A stretch of 64,000 nucleotides of DNA from Citreimonas salinaria (GTDB taxonomy: Bacteria > Pseudomonadota > Alphaproteobacteria > Rhodobacterales > Rhodobacteraceae), in NCBI RefSeq assembly GCF_900107235.1, contig NZ_FNPF01000003.1:300582-364581 (forward strand). The letters run 5' to 3'. The notes beneath the pieces were generated by a model, which saw only the letters and a program-made list of their open reading frames with translations, did not search any database and had not been told where the DNA came from. Positions within the stretch are counted from its first letter, which is position 1, and the number at the start of each line of letters is the position of its first letter. Shown here piece by piece: positions 40,008-54,697 of the stretch. Made by a program: the position numbers and the translations under genes.

Positions 40008-40382
40008 ATGATCGAGAAGGATGCCGAGATCAACGTGCTGGGCGAGGCGCTGGCGCCGTGCTCCACCAACCCGGTGACCGGCTTTTTTCGCGACGGGCAT
40101 TGCAACACCTGCGCCGAGGATACGGGCAGCCACACCGTCTGTGCGGTCATGACCGACGAGTTCCTGGCCTTCTCGAAATACCTCGGGAACGACCTGTCGA
40201 CGCCCCGCCCCGAGTTCCGCTTTCCGGGGCTGCGCGCGGGCGACCGCTGGTGCCTGTGCGCCGCGCGTTTCCTGCAGGCCCATGCCGAAGGCTGTGCGCC
40301 GCGCGTCTCGCTGGCCTCGACGCACCGCCGAGCGCTGGAGATCGTTCCGCTGGACGTGCTCGAATCCTGCGCGGACGACTGA
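40008..40382 (+). CDS. DUF2237 family protein
   Basis: A 124-aa protein with the DUF2237 motifs: NVLGEALAPCSTNPVTGFFRDGHCNT, TVCAVMTDEFLAFSKYLGNDLSTP, GDRWCLCAARFLQA. Conserved cysteines (C18, C32, C35, C45, C82, C84) suggest a metal or redox role, but function is unknown. Three bp after the serine hydrolase, so the third gene of the pth unit. Confidence 0.88.
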   Translation: MIEKDAEINVLGEALAPCSTNPVTGFFRDGHCNTCAEDTGSHTVCAVMTDEFLAFSKYLGNDLSTPRPEFRFPGLRAGDRWCLCAARFLQAHAEGCAPRVSLASTHRRALEIVPLDVLESCADD

Positions 40383-40705
40383 CGCCGCTTGCGGGAAGTT
40401 CCGCGCACAGACTTATCCACAAGCACCGTGCTTATTCTGCCTGATCGGCCGCAGGCGCTCTCCGTTCCGGCCGCGGCTCACCTAGTGCATCAGACAGAGG
40501 TCGCCACAAGATAGGCCCGGTTCATCGCTGTTCCTTCCGCCCGAGGACGGAATCGTGAACGAACGGCGTCCGGCGGAAAGGTCAACTCCTGCACAGGAAA
40601 AAATGCGGCTGACCTGCGGGCAACACGGCGCCTTTGGATTGACGAAAAGTCGTGGACGCACCTCGCCCGGTGCGCCGCGATATGGCTTTGCCTGTGTCGC
40701 GCCAC
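40383..40705. other. Intergenic region before trpB 3' end
   Basis: A 323-bp stretch with no supportable gene; the small open frames on both strands lack conserved features or ribosome sites. It contains one perfect DnaA-box sequence TTATCCACA at 40413-40421. A single box without an AT-rich unwinding element does not make an origin. Convergent gene ends (DUF2237 and trpB) flank it. Confidence 0.5.
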
Positions 40706-41926
<1,221 letters not shown>

Positions 41927-42133
41927 CGCCGACTCCTCTCGCCCATCAAGCCCGGGGGATACGCCGAAACCCGCCCCTGATGCCAGACCCGAATGCCCCT
42001 CAGCGACGCCCCGCCGCATCTTTGGTCGGGACAGCCTGCGGGTGAAGGACCGCGGTCGTGGGGCAAGGCCGCTTGCCCTTGTCGTCCGATCCGCATATCG
42101 ACAGAACCCCGGCAATACGCTTACAATTAGCGC

Positions 42134-42649
42134 ATGATCGACAGCCCCAATCGCCGCATCGTTTCCTCCCGCCACCTTGCCGAAGGCGATGGCTGGGAAA
42201 CGTCCGAACTGGAATTCGGCATGATCCTCGCCTTCAACGCGTTCTCGCGCTGGATGGTCAAGTGCATGGCCGCGGCCGGCCAGCGCGACATGAGCGCGCT
42301 AGACATCCTGGTCCTGCACAACGTCAACCACCGCGCGCGGGAAAAACGGCTGGCCGACATCTGCTTCCTTCTCAACATCGAGGACACGCACACGGTCAAC
42401 TACGCGCTGCGCAAGCTGCTGAAGGCCGGGCTTCTGGTATCGGAAAAGCGCGGCAAGGAGGTGTTCTACGCCACCTCCCCCGAGGGCGAGACCCTGTGCG
42501 AAAGCTATCGCGCGGTGCGCGCGCAGTGCCTGCTGGAGCCGCTTGGCCGGATGGACCTGAGCGGCGACGAGATGCGCGAGATCGCCGCCGCGCTGCGCGC
42601 GCTGTCGGGGCAGTACGACCAGGCCAGCCGCGCCGCGTCGTCGCTTTAG
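42134..42649 (+). CDS. Winged-helix (MarR-like) transcriptional regulator
   Basis: A 171-aa protein with a MarR-type winged helix: [63 protein letters not shown]. The N-terminal [20 protein letters not shown] is typical of the predicted winged-helix group next to TRAP or trp genes in Rhodobacteraceae. Its stop overlaps the convergent dctM stop by 4 bp. Candidate regulator of the TRAP/5-oxoprolinase locus, or of itself. Confidence 0.84.
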   Translation: MIDSPNRRIVSSRHLAEGDGWETSELEFGMILAFNAFSRWMVKCMAAAGQRDMSALDILVLHNVNHRAREKRLADICFLLNIEDTHTVNYALRKLLKAGLLVSEKRGKEVFYATSPEGETLCESYRAVRAQCLLEPLGRMDLSGDEMREIAAALRALSGQYDQASRAASSL

Positions 42650-43944
42650 GACATCGCCTGCGGCAGCCAGGTCACCAGCCCCGGAAAGGCTGTTATCAGC
42701 ACCACCGCCAGCACCAGCAGCAGGAAGAACGGGAACGCCGCCCGCGCGATCCGCAGGATGTCGATGCCGGTCAACCCCTGGATCACGAACAGGTTGAAGC
42801 CGACCGGGGGCGTGATCTGGCTCATCTCGACGACCAGCACCAGGTAGATGCCGAACCAGATCGGATCGATCCCGACGGCCGTCACCATCGGCATGATGAT
42901 CGAGGTTGTCAGCACCACGACCGAAATCCCGTCGAGGAACAGCCCCAGCACGATGAAGAACCCGGTCAGCGCCGCCAGCAGCACGTAGGGCGACAGACCC
43001 ATCTCGCCGATCCAGGCGGCCAGGTTGCGAGGGATGCCGGTGAAGCCCATCGCGACGGCAAGATAGGCCGCGCCGATCAGGATGAAGGCGATCATGCAAG
43101 AGGTCCGCGCCGCCGCCAGCAGCGCGTCCATGAAGTCGCGCATCGAGAAGCTGCCCGAGGTCGCCGCCAGGATGATCGACAGCAGGACGCCCAGCGCCGC
43201 GGCGTCGGTGGGCGACGCGATGCCGGTGTAGATCGCGCCGATCACGCCGACGATCAGCAGCGCCACCGGGATCAGTCCGCGCGCGGCGCGCAGCTTTTCG
43301 CGCAGGGTCATCGTGATATCGAAGGGCGGGATCAGGCCGGGAGTCATCATGGCGCGCACCATCACGTAGCCAGCGAACAGCGTCATGACCAGCACGCCGG
43401 GGATCAGCCCGGCAATGAACAGCCGCGCGATGGATTGTTCGGTCGCCACGCCGTAGACGATCAGGATGATCGAGGGCGGGATCAGCAGGCCCAGCGTGGC
43501 CGAGCCCGCCAGCGTGCCCAGGATAAGGCTTTCGGGATAGCCGCGGGATTTCAGCTCGGGGATCGACATCTTGCCGATGGTCGCGGCGGTCGCCGCCGAC
43601 GAGCCCGAGACAGCTGCGAAGATCGCGCAGCCCAGCACGTTGACGTGCAGCAGCCGCCCTGGCACCCCGCCCAGCCACGGAGCGAGGCCCGAGAACATGT
43701 CCGACGACAGGCGCGAGCGCAGCAGGATCTCTCCCATCAGGATGAACAGCGGCAGCGCCGCCAGCGACCAGCTGTGCGAATGGCCCCAGAAGGTGGTCGC
43801 CAACACCAGCCCGACCGGCGCGTTGGAGAAGAACGACAGCGCGACCGCCGCGACGCCGGTCAGCGCCAGCGCGATCCACAGCCCCGAGGCGAGGAAGACC
43901 AGAAGCACGCCCAGCAGGATCAGCCCGGTGACGGGGTCGGACAT
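42646..43944 (-). CDS. dctM: TRAP transporter large permease (DctM)
   Basis: Membrane subunit that energises TRAP uptake with a sodium gradient; 432 aa, about 12 hydrophobic segments. GSSAATAATIGKMSIPELKSRGYP and SATLGLLIPPSIILIVYGV are DctM hallmarks. Third in the dctP-dctQ-dctM series, 3 bp after dctQ. Confidence 0.95.
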   Translation of the reverse strand: MSDPVTGLILLGVLLVFLASGLWIALALTGVAAVALSFFSNAPVGLVLATTFWGHSHSWSLAALPLFILMGEILLRSRLSSDMFSGLAPWLGGVPGRLLHVNVLGCAIFAAVSGSSAATAATIGKMSIPELKSRGYPESLILGTLAGSATLGLLIPPSIILIVYGVATEQSIARLFIAGLIPGVLVMTLFAGYVMVRAMMTPGLIPPFDITMTLREKLRAARGLIPVALLIVGVIGAIYTGIASPTDAAALGVLLSIILAATSGSFSMRDFMDALLAAARTSCMIAFILIGAAYLAVAMGFTGIPRNLAAWIGEMGLSPYVLLAALTGFFIVLGLFLDGISVVVLTTSIIMPMVTAVGIDPIWFGIYLVLVVEMSQITPPVGFNLFVIQGLTGIDILRIARAAFPFFLLLVLAVVLITAFPGLVTWLPQAMS

Positions 43945-43947
43945 GGC

Positions 43948-44475
43948 TCAGATCTCCTCGGAGGTGTCGTCGATGACTGCGCGGCCGCTGGCCCAGGTCT
44001 CGACCAGCGTGTGGATCACCGCGACCAGCAGCAGGCCCAGTCCGATCCCCATGCCGGTCTGCGGAATCCACAGCGGCACCGGGATCATCCCGCCCGACAC
44101 GTCGCCGAAATGCAGGCTCTCGCGGATCAGGGCAACGACGTACCAGCAGGCATAGCCAACCAGCGCGGCGGCCAGCGCCAGCACGGCAAGCTCGACCATC
44201 AAGCGCGCGCGAGCGGGCAGACGCGCGACCACCAGCGAAACGCGGATATGGCCCGCGCTGCGGAAGGTGTAGGGCATGGCGAAGAAGGTGGCGCCGGCCA
44301 GCATGAACCCCGCGAAATCCGCGTAGGACGGGATCGTCGCGGGCAGCGGCAGGCCCAACACGCGGGTCGAGAAGTTCAGCAGCACCTGCGCGCTGACCAG
44401 GCAGGCGATGGCTAGGATGAAGCCGGCCGAAAGCCAGCCCGCACCCAGATAGATCCCGTCGAGAAACCGGCGCAT
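43948..44475 (-). CDS. dctQ: TRAP transporter small permease (DctQ)
   Basis: A 175-aa protein with four predicted membrane helices, the small TRAP subunit that bridges the binding protein and DctM. PSYADFAGFMLAGATFFAMPYTFRSAGHIRV carries the family signature. ATG 44475 chosen; 24 upstream codons are open but basic and unconserved. About 80 bp downstream of dctP. Confidence 0.92.
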   Translation of the reverse strand: MRRFLDGIYLGAGWLSAGFILAIACLVSAQVLLNFSTRVLGLPLPATIPSYADFAGFMLAGATFFAMPYTFRSAGHIRVSLVVARLPARARLMVELAVLALAAALVGYACWYVVALIRESLHFGDVSGGMIPVPLWIPQTGMGIGLGLLLVAVIHTLVETWASGRAVIDDTSEEI

Positions 44476-44557
44476 CGGCGCCCCCTTTTTCAGACCCAGC
44501 CGCACAGACGACCGCCCCGCGCAAGGCGGCGCGGGACGATCGATCACCGTGAGGCGA

Positions 44558-45523
44558 TTAGCTCTCGCCCTGATACTCTTCCAGCACCGTCAGCGCCTCT
44601 TCGGACGCGTCCTGGCGCAGGTTCTCCAGCATCTGCCCGCCGATCTCCTGCAGGCCTTCGGTCAGCTCCTCGGACGGCTCGACGATGGTCATGCCGTTGT
44701 CCGCCATCTCCTGCGTCTTCGTCTCGGCCTCTTCCTTCGACATCTCCCAGCCGCGGGCCTCGGCCTCGTCTGCGGCCTGCATCACGGCATCCTGCACGTC
44801 CTGCGGCAGGCGGCGGAAGGCGCGTTCGTTCACGACGACGATGTTCTTCGGCACCCAGGCGTTGATCGGCGTGTAGTGCGACACGAAATCCCACGCCTTC
44901 GAGTTCGCCCCGGTCGAGGGCGAGGTGATCATCGCCTCAATCTGGCCGGTGGTGAAGGCCTGCGGGATATCGGGCGCCTCGACCTGCACGGGTGCCGCGC
45001 CGGCCAATTGCGCGAATTCCTCGAGGGCCGCATTGTAGGCGCGGAAGCGCAGGCCCGACAGGTCGTCGACGGTCTCGATCTCGCCGTTGGTGTATAGTCC
45101 CTGCGCCGGCCACGCGACCGAGTAGAGCGGCATCAGGCCCTGCTCGGCCAGAAGCTCGGTGATGACCGGCTCCTGCGCCTCCCAAAGGGCCTGCGCCCCG
45201 TCGTAGGACGTGGCGAGGAACGGCTGGCTGTCGAGTCCGTATGCCGCGTTCTCGTTTTCCAGCGTCGACAGGAAGAACTCGCCGATCGGCACCTGGCCCG
45301 AGCGCACGGCGTTCTTGATCTCGGGATGCGGGAACAGCGAGCCGGCGGAATGCACGGTGATCGCAAGCTGGCCGTCGGTGGCGGCCTCGACGTCCTCGGC
45401 GAACTGCATGATGTTCTGGGTGTGGAACGTGCTGTCGCCGTAGGGCGTGGGCATGTCCCAAGTCTGCGCGCCGGCGGCACCGGCCATCAGGCCGATTGCG
45501 GCGGCATAGGTGAAATGTCTCAT
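44558..45523 (-). CDS. dctP: TRAP transporter substrate-binding protein (DctP)
   Basis: A 321-aa periplasmic binding protein with a signal peptide (residues 1-19, cleavage after AGA before QTWDMP). [44 protein letters not shown] contains the TRAP substrate-clamping Arg region. Divergent from 5-oxoprolinase, so 5-oxoproline (pyroglutamate) is the leading candidate ligand. ATG 45523 has GAGGAG upstream. Confidence 0.92.
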   Translation of the reverse strand: MRHFTYAAAIGLMAGAAGAQTWDMPTPYGDSTFHTQNIMQFAEDVEAATDGQLAITVHSAGSLFPHPEIKNAVRSGQVPIGEFFLSTLENENAAYGLDSQPFLATSYDGAQALWEAQEPVITELLAEQGLMPLYSVAWPAQGLYTNGEIETVDDLSGLRFRAYNAALEEFAQLAGAAPVQVEAPDIPQAFTTGQIEAMITSPSTGANSKAWDFVSHYTPINAWVPKNIVVVNERAFRRLPQDVQDAVMQAADEAEARGWEMSKEEAETKTQEMADNGMTIVEPSEELTEGLQEIGGQMLENLRQDASEEALTVLEEYQGES

Positions 45524-45615
45524 CGTCGTCTCCTCTGTCGGTTCTGGCGGGACGGGTCCGCGGCGGCGGCCCACCCTCTGGCAATCTTTGCATGGCGGCG
45601 CGTGCGCGACCACGT

Positions 45616-45628
45616 TGACAAATTGTCA
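45616..45628. promoter_or_regulatory. Palindromic operator candidate between dctP and 5-oxoprolinase
   Basis: TGACAA at 45616-45621 and TTGTCA at 45623-45628 are exact complements around a single A. The 148-bp divergent region is AT-rich here, with GTTATATCATC just downstream. Symmetric TGACAA-type sites are typical of GntR- or MarR-family repressors; one site could control both transcripts. Confidence 0.52.
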
Positions 45629-45671
45629 GCGTTATATCATCAAAGCAACAGTTTTCTTTTCGGGGGCCGCC

Positions 45672-49283
<3,612 letters not shown>

Positions 49284-49299
49284 AACGGGGGCACGCGGC

Positions 49300-50634
49300 T
49301 CAGCCCGCGTGTGCCCTGCCCTTCGCCGCCGCGCGTTCCAGCGCCGGGTAGCGCAGCCACAGGGTCAGCCCGCGCACCGCGAACGAGATCAGCAGCGCAA
49401 GCCAAAGCCCGTGATTGCCCAACGGGCCGGTCAGCGCCACGACCGCACCGAGATAGACCGCCGCCGAGACCGCCATCATGTTGCGCATGTCGCCGGTGCG
49501 CGTGGCGCCGATGAACACGCCGTCCAGCATCCACGACGCCAGCCCCACAACCGGCGCGACGACCATCCAGGGCAGGAACGCGCGCGCGGTCTCGCGCACG
49601 TCCGGGTCGCGCGCCATGACGTCGACGATCCACGGTCCCAGCGCGGCGAAGGCCACCGCCAACCCGAGCGCGAAGATCGCGCCCCACAGCGACGTCATCA
49701 GCGCACCGCGCCGCAGTCGCGCCACCGCGCCCGCGCCGAAGGCCCGGCCGACCAGCGCCTCTGCCGCGAAGGCAAAGCCGTCGAGAGCATAGGACGTGAC
49801 GTGCAGGAACTGCAGCAGCACCTGGTTGGCCGCCAGCGTAACGTCTCCGAAGCGCCCGCCCAGCAGCAGGAAGGACACGAAGATCGCCTGCAGCATGGCC
49901 GACCGGATCAGGATGTCGCCGTTGACCACGGCCATGCGCTTGAGCTTCACCCGGTTGAAGACGCGCGGCCAGTCGCGCCATGCGGACACGCGGAACGCGT
50001 CGCGGCACAGCCACAGCCCCAGCGCCAGCCCAGACCACTCGGCCAAAAAGGTGGCGAAGGCGACGCCGCTCACGCCCCAGCCCAGCCCCAGCACGAACAG
50101 CAGGTCGAGGCCCACGTTCAGCCCGTTCATCCACAGCTGCAGCACCAGCACCGCGCGGGTGCGCTCGAGCGCGATCAGCCAGCCGGTGATGCCGTAGATC
50201 GCGATCGCGGCGGGCGCCGACCAGATGCGGATGCTCATGTAGTCGCGGGCCAGCGCCTCGACCTGCGGCGACACGGGCGATAGCGCAAAGGCGCCGGCGT
50301 GTATCGCGCCCTGCAGCACGATCAGCACCGCGCCGCCGACGAGCCCGATCATCAGCGAGCGGGTCAGCAGGGCGGCGACCTCGGGGCGATTGTCCGCCCC
50401 GGCCGCCTGCGCGGTCAGGCCGGCGGTGCCCATGCGCAGGAAACCGAAGATCCAGTAGACGGCCGTCAGGATGATGGCGCCGACGCCCACGGCGGCGATC
50501 GGTTCAGGCGCCGGGATCTGGCCCACCACCGCGGTGTCGACCGCGCCCAGGATCGGAACGGTGACGTTGGCCAGCAGGATCGGGATGGCGATCTTCAGGA
50601 TGCGGCGGTGGGTGATCGGATCGGAGTCGGTCAT
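49300..50634 (-). CDS. MATE-family transporter (DinF type)
   Basis: A 444-aa inner-membrane protein with about 12 helices: ILKIAIPILLANVTVPILGAVDTAVVG and AVYWIFGFLRMGTAGLTAQAAG are typical of the DinF branch, unlike the NorM-type protein at 31-32.5 kb. Exports unidentified organic compounds. ATG 50634 (MTDSDPITH) preferred. Convergent with 5-oxoprolinase, 16 bp between stops. Confidence 0.9.
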   Translation of the reverse strand: MTDSDPITHRRILKIAIPILLANVTVPILGAVDTAVVGQIPAPEPIAAVGVGAIILTAVYWIFGFLRMGTAGLTAQAAGADNRPEVAALLTRSLMIGLVGGAVLIVLQGAIHAGAFALSPVSPQVEALARDYMSIRIWSAPAAIAIYGITGWLIALERTRAVLVLQLWMNGLNVGLDLLFVLGLGWGVSGVAFATFLAEWSGLALGLWLCRDAFRVSAWRDWPRVFNRVKLKRMAVVNGDILIRSAMLQAIFVSFLLLGGRFGDVTLAANQVLLQFLHVTSYALDGFAFAAEALVGRAFGAGAVARLRRGALMTSLWGAIFALGLAVAFAALGPWIVDVMARDPDVRETARAFLPWMVVAPVVGLASWMLDGVFIGATRTGDMRNMMAVSAAVYLGAVVALTGPLGNHGLWLALLISFAVRGLTLWLRYPALERAAAKGRAHAG

Positions 50635-50734
50635 GGGCCTGCGCATGGGGTCGGTGGGGATGCCGCGCTGGCCGTGCAGGCGGCTATCCGGGGATATTCC
50701 GAAACCTCGGAGACCCGGACGAGTCGGGGGACGG

Positions 50735-51241
50735 TCAGTCCTCCCGCGGCATCAGGAAATGCGCGGTGGCCTGCGCGATGGGGCGGTCACGATTGTCCTG
50801 CCACGCCTGCGCGTGAACGCTTGCATAGCGGCGCCCCGACCGCGTGACGCGGGCGCGGGCATAGGCATCGCGCGGCAAGCCCGAGCGCAGGTAGTCCACG
50901 GTGAAGTCGATCGTCTTCGGCAGGCGTGGCAGCGAGCCCGCCGTCAGCGTGTCGGGGTCGAGCTTGCCGGACTCGATCTCGGGCCAGAGGTAGCTCCAGC
51001 TGAGCGTGATCATGGCGGTGATCTCGAGGAAGGCCGCTGTGACGCCGCCATGGATCGCTGGCAAGAACGGATTGCCGATCAGCTTGTCGTCGAAGGGCAG
51101 CAACGCGGTCAGCTCGTCCCCGCGGCGGTCGAACGAGACGCCGAGATAAGTCATGTACGGCACGCCCGAGACCAGCGCGTTCAGCGCCGCGTCGCGGCGC
51201 TGCTTGACCACCTGGACGGGTTCGGGGCGTTCGCGTGCCAT
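50735..51241 (-). CDS. PaaI-type hotdog thioesterase
   Basis: A 168-aa hotdog-fold protein: LGVSFDRRGDELTALLPFDDKLIGNPFLPAIHGGVTAAFLEITAM with the HGG motif of acyl-CoA thioesterases, then YLRSGLPRDAYARARV. Start base overlaps the stop of the next gene upstream by one base (TGATG), so the two paralogues are coupled and may form a heteromer. Substrate unknown. Confidence 0.84.
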   Translation of the reverse strand: MARERPEPVQVVKQRRDAALNALVSGVPYMTYLGVSFDRRGDELTALLPFDDKLIGNPFLPAIHGGVTAAFLEITAMITLSWSYLWPEIESGKLDPDTLTAGSLPRLPKTIDFTVDYLRSGLPRDAYARARVTRSGRRYASVHAQAWQDNRDRPIAQATAHFLMPRED

Positions 51242-51663
51242 CAGCCGCCCTCGACCGTGAAGGCGCCGGTGGCCGAGGCGACGGGCCTGTCCGTGTCGTC
51301 GTCGAAGGCCTGCGCGCGCACGAAGGCGACCGAGCGCGTGATGTGGTAGCAGGTCGCCCGCGCCACGATGGTCTGGCCCGGTGTCGCCGGGCGCATGTAG
51401 TCAATGCGCAGGTCGATCGTCGCGGTGCCGGCCGGTGACCTGGGGTGGCTCATCACCGCCGCGCCGCCGCAGGTGTCCATCAGGGCCGAGACCGCGCCGC
51501 CGTGGATGACGCCGGTCTCCGGGTCGCCGATGAGCCGCGCGTCATAGGGCATCGCGATCACCGCCAGACCGTCCCCGATCTCGGTGATCCGCATGCCGAG
51601 CTCGCGCGAATGCGGGATCGTCTCGATGAACTGCTTGGCGATGCGGGCCTTGTCGGCTGTCAT
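51241..51663 (-). CDS. PaaI-type hotdog thioesterase
   Basis: A 140-aa hotdog thioesterase: LGMRITEIGDGLAVIAMPYDARLIGDPETGVIHGGAVSALMDTCGGAAV with the HGG catalytic-loop motif, then TIDLRIDYMRPA. It is first of a coupled pair with the preceding entry. Divergent from merR1; a role in trimming acyl-CoAs would fit the adjacent beta-oxidation genes. Confidence 0.87.
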   Translation of the reverse strand: MTADKARIAKQFIETIPHSRELGMRITEIGDGLAVIAMPYDARLIGDPETGVIHGGAVSALMDTCGGAAVMSHPRSPAGTATIDLRIDYMRPATPGQTIVARATCYHITRSVAFVRAQAFDDDTDRPVASATGAFTVEGG

Positions 51664-51779
51664 GGTCTCTCCTGTCCCCGATCCTTATGCGGTGTGCGGG
51701 GGCTTGCCGCAAGAGGCGCGGGCGCCCCGGCTGGACAGCGCTGCCGTCGCGGCATACATCGGACGCAGGAGGCAGCGCC

Positions 51780-52151
51780 ATGGCCGAGACACGCTTGTCG
51801 TTCAAGGAGATGTGCGCGAAGTTCGACGTGACTCCACGGACTTTGCGGTACTACGAATACATCGAGATCCTCGCGCCCGAGCGCGACGGACGCGCGCGCT
51901 GGTACGGCCCGCGCGAGATCGCGCGCATGACGCTGATCCTGCGCGGACGTCGGTTCGGGTTCTCGCTGGAAGAGATCCGGCAGTGGCTGCTGATCTACGA
52001 GAAGGAAGGCACCGACGCGCAGATGCGCGCCTGGGTCGCCCTGGCCGACCGGCAGCTGACCGAACTCGCCGAGCAACGCCGCCAGATCGAGGCGGTGATC
52101 GACGAACTGCGCGGCCTTCGGGACGAGACCGCGCGCTCGATCGACGACTGA
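51780..52151 (+). CDS. MerR-family regulator 1 of fatty-acid cluster
   Basis: A 123-aa MerR protein: FKEMCAKFDVTPRTLRYYEYIEIL (helix-turn-helix), RWYGPREIARMTLILRGRRFGFSLEEIRQWL, then a dimerisation coiled coil. No cysteine cluster, so not a metal sensor. ATG 51780 has AGGAGG upstream. Closely related to the MerR gene that follows; the two probably arose by duplication. LiuR-like control of acyl-CoA catabolism is inferred. Confidence 0.86.
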   Translation: MAETRLSFKEMCAKFDVTPRTLRYYEYIEILAPERDGRARWYGPREIARMTLILRGRRFGFSLEEIRQWLLIYEKEGTDAQMRAWVALADRQLTELAEQRRQIEAVIDELRGLRDETARSIDD

Positions 52152-52226
52152 CGGCGCCTCGCCGACCGCGCGGCCTGACCGCCCTGCCCCACATTTCCGG
52201 ATAACACCGTCGGACGCGCACAGCAT

Positions 52227-52284
52227 TGACGCGACGTGAGTGGCGCGTCACCTTTCCTGTGACGTAGCGTAGTGGTTACGTCAC
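52227..52284. promoter_or_regulatory. Two inverted repeats of equal geometry before merR2
   Basis: Repeat 1: TGACGCG (52227-52233) and CGCGTCA (52244-52250). Repeat 2: GTGACGTA (52259-52266) and TACGTCAC (52277-52284). Each has a 10-bp spacer, and the centres are 33 bp apart, about three helical turns. Extra TGACG half-sites occur at 52324 and 52337. This fits cooperative binding of a MerR-type dimer controlling merR2 and the acyl-CoA dehydrogenase operon. Confidence 0.65.
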
Positions 52285-52364
52285 CCGCATCCGGCGTTGT
52301 AAAAAACCCCATGAATACGCACGTGACGCTCATGATTGACGCAGAGGTAAACACCGGACACACC

Positions 52365-52769
52365 ATGAGCGATGACCAGGTCATGACCATCCGCGAGATG
52401 TGCGACGCATTCGACGTGACGCCGCGCACCTTGCGTTTCTACGAACAGAAAGAGCTGCTATTCCCGATCCGGGAGGGTCAGAAGCGGCTTTTCACCCGGC
52501 GCGACCGCGCCCGGCTGAAGCTGATCCTGCGCGGCAAGCGCTTCGGCTTCAGCTTGGAGGAAATCCGCCAGTTGCTGGACCTCTATCACGTGGGCGATCA
52601 GCAGCGCACGCAGATCGAAAAGACGTATCGCGTGGCGCAACAGCGGCTGGACGACCTCAGGAGCCAGCGCCAGCAGATCGACCAGGCCATCCGCGACCTC
52701 GAGGAGCAGATGGAATGGGGCGAGCGCGTGCTGGCCGAGTTGACGCAGAATCAGGACGCAGCCGAATAG
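52365..52769 (+). CDS. MerR-family regulator 2 of fatty-acid cluster
   Basis: A 134-aa paralogue of the preceding MerR protein: IREMCDAFDVTPRTLRFYEQKELLFPIREG, FTRRDRARLKLILRGKRFGFSLEEIRQLLDLY, and a long coiled coil (RVAQQRLDDLRSQRQQIDQ). Start uncertain: ATG at 52365 fits family N-termini, ATG at 52311 would add 18 residues. It directly precedes the acyl-CoA dehydrogenase gene by 57 bp, so it likely regulates that operon. Confidence 0.85.
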   Translation: MSDDQVMTIREMCDAFDVTPRTLRFYEQKELLFPIREGQKRLFTRRDRARLKLILRGKRFGFSLEEIRQLLDLYHVGDQQRTQIEKTYRVAQQRLDDLRSQRQQIDQAIRDLEEQMEWGERVLAELTQNQDAAE

Positions 52770-52826
52770 GCCGCTTCACACCAACAAAGCGGCCGGACGG
52801 GCCGCCGCACGCCAAGGGAGAGAGGC

Positions 52827-54611
52827 ATGCCCATCTACACCGCACCGCTCAAGGACCAGCAGTTCATCCTGCACGACGTGCTGAAGATCACGGCACAGAC
52901 GGACGTGCCGGGCTATGACGAGCTGGACCGCGAGACCACCGAGGCGATCCTCGGCGAGGCGGCGAAGCTGGCCGAGAACGTGCTCGCGCCCCTCAACGCG
53001 GTCGGCGACGAGGAAGGCTGCACGCTTGAGAACGGCGTCGTGCGCACGCCGAAGGGGTTCAAGGACGCCTTCGACCAGGTGCGCGACGGCGGCTGGACCG
53101 CGCTGGACTGCGATCCGGAATACGGCGGTCAGGGTCTGCCCTACCTTGTTTCCACCGCTGTGGGCGAGATGTTCTCGAGCGCCAACATGGCGTTCAACAT
53201 GTACCAGGGCCTGACCCACGGCGCATACAACGCGATCCACGCGCATGGCAGCGATGACCAGAAGCGCACCTACCTGCCCAAGATGGTGACCTGCGAATGG
53301 GGCGGCACCATGAACCTGACCGAGCCGCATTGCGGCACGGACCTCGGACTCATCCGCACCAAGGCGGTGCCTAACGGTGACGGAAGCTATGCCATATCCG
53401 GCCAGAAGATCTGGATCTCGGCCGGCGAGCACGACATGTGCGACAACATCATCCACCTCGTCCTGGCCAAGCTGCCCGACGCGCCCGCGGGCGTGAAGGG
53501 CATCAGCCTGTTCATCGTGCCGAAGTTCATGGTCAACGACGACGGCTCCTTGGGCGAGCGCAACAGCCTGTCCTGCGGCGGGTTGGAAATGAAGATGGGC
53601 ATCCACGGCAACGCCACCTGCGTGATGAACTACGACGGCGCGACCGGCTTCCTTGTGGGCGAGGCGCACAAGGGCATGCGCGCCATGTTCACCATGATGA
53701 ACGAAGCCCGGCTGGGCGTCGGCCTGCAGGGCTATGCCCAAGGCGCGGTCGCCTACCAGAACGCGCTGGGCTTCGCTCAGGACCGCCTTCAGGGCCGCGA
53801 CGTGACCGGCACCAAGGCACCGGAAAAGCCCGCCGACCCGATCATCGTGCACCCCGACGTGCGGCGGAACCTGATGGACCAGAAGAGCTTCGTCGAGGGC
53901 GCGCGCGCCTTCACCTTCTGGGGCGCCTCGCTGATCGACCGCAGCCACCGCGCACACGATGCCGATGCCGAGGGGCTGGTGTCGCTGATGACCCCCGTGA
54001 TCAAGGGTTTCCTGACCGACAAGGGCTTCGAGACGACGGTGCTGGCGCAGCAGACGCTGGGCGGATCGGGCTTCACCCGCGAATGGGGGCTGGAGCAGTT
54101 CGTGCGCGATGCGCGGATCACCATGATCTACGAGGGCACCAACGGCATCCAGTCGCTCGACCTCGTGGGTCGCAAGCTGGGACAGGACGGCGGCAAGCAC
54201 GTCATGGCGTTCTTCGAGATGGTCAAGAGCTTCATCGCCGATCACAAGGGTCAGGACGCGGACTTCGACAAGCAGTTCCTCGACCCGCTGAAGGCGGCAA
54301 GCAAGGACCTGCAGGCGGCGGGCATGTACTTCATGCAGAACGGCATGAAGAACCCCAACAACGCGTTGGCCGGCTCCTACGACTTCATGCACCTGTTCGG
54401 GCATGTCTGCCTGGGCCTGATGTGGGCCCGCATGGCCTGGGCCGCGCGCGAGGCGCTGGCGGCGGGCGCCGGCGACACCGAGTTCTACGAGACGAAGCAG
54501 GCCACCGGGCGCTACTACATGGCACGGCAGCTTCCGATGACCGGCACGCACCTGGCGCGCATCCAGTCGGGCGCCGACACCGTGATGGCGCTGGACGCCG
54601 CGAACTTCTGA
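52827..54611 (+). CDS. Acyl-CoA dehydrogenase, long DmdC-like form
   Basis: A 594-aa FAD enzyme: [19 protein letters not shown] is the start of the DmdC/AidB-like long subfamily, [16 protein letters not shown] and [12 protein letters not shown] are the flavin region, and [14 protein letters not shown] holds the catalytic Glu. The extra C-terminal domain (after about 470) distinguishes it from classic 380-aa enzymes. Substrate may be medium- or long-chain acyl-CoA, or 3-methylmercaptopropionyl-CoA as for DmdC; sequence alone does not decide. First catalytic gene of the cluster. Confidence 0.9.
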   Translation: MPIYTAPLKDQQFILHDVLKITAQTDVPGYDELDRETTEAILGEAAKLAENVLAPLNAVGDEEGCTLENGVVRTPKGFKDAFDQVRDGGWTALDCDPEYGGQGLPYLVSTAVGEMFSSANMAFNMYQGLTHGAYNAIHAHGSDDQKRTYLPKMVTCEWGGTMNLTEPHCGTDLGLIRTKAVPNGDGSYAISGQKIWISAGEHDMCDNIIHLVLAKLPDAPAGVKGISLFIVPKFMVNDDGSLGERNSLSCGGLEMKMGIHGNATCVMNYDGATGFLVGEAHKGMRAMFTMMNEARLGVGLQGYAQGAVAYQNALGFAQDRLQGRDVTGTKAPEKPADPIIVHPDVRRNLMDQKSFVEGARAFTFWGASLIDRSHRAHDADAEGLVSLMTPVIKGFLTDKGFETTVLAQQTLGGSGFTREWGLEQFVRDARITMIYEGTNGIQSLDLVGRKLGQDGGKHVMAFFEMVKSFIADHKGQDADFDKQFLDPLKAASKDLQAAGMYFMQNGMKNPNNALAGSYDFMHLFGHVCLGLMWARMAWAAREALAAGAGDTEFYETKQATGRYYMARQLPMTGTHLARIQSGADTVMALDAANF

Positions 54612-54697
54612 GGTCTGCCGGCCACGGCGGGGTTCGACCCGCCCTGCGGACGGGCGCCAGCGAAGCGCCCGCCGGACGGCAAAGGGGGAGAAGCGCC

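Noticed and set aside
40413..40421. Perfect DnaA box TTATCCACA
   Set aside because: Only one box, no cluster, no AT-rich unwinding stretch and no dnaA/dnaN/parAB neighbours; not evidence of an origin.
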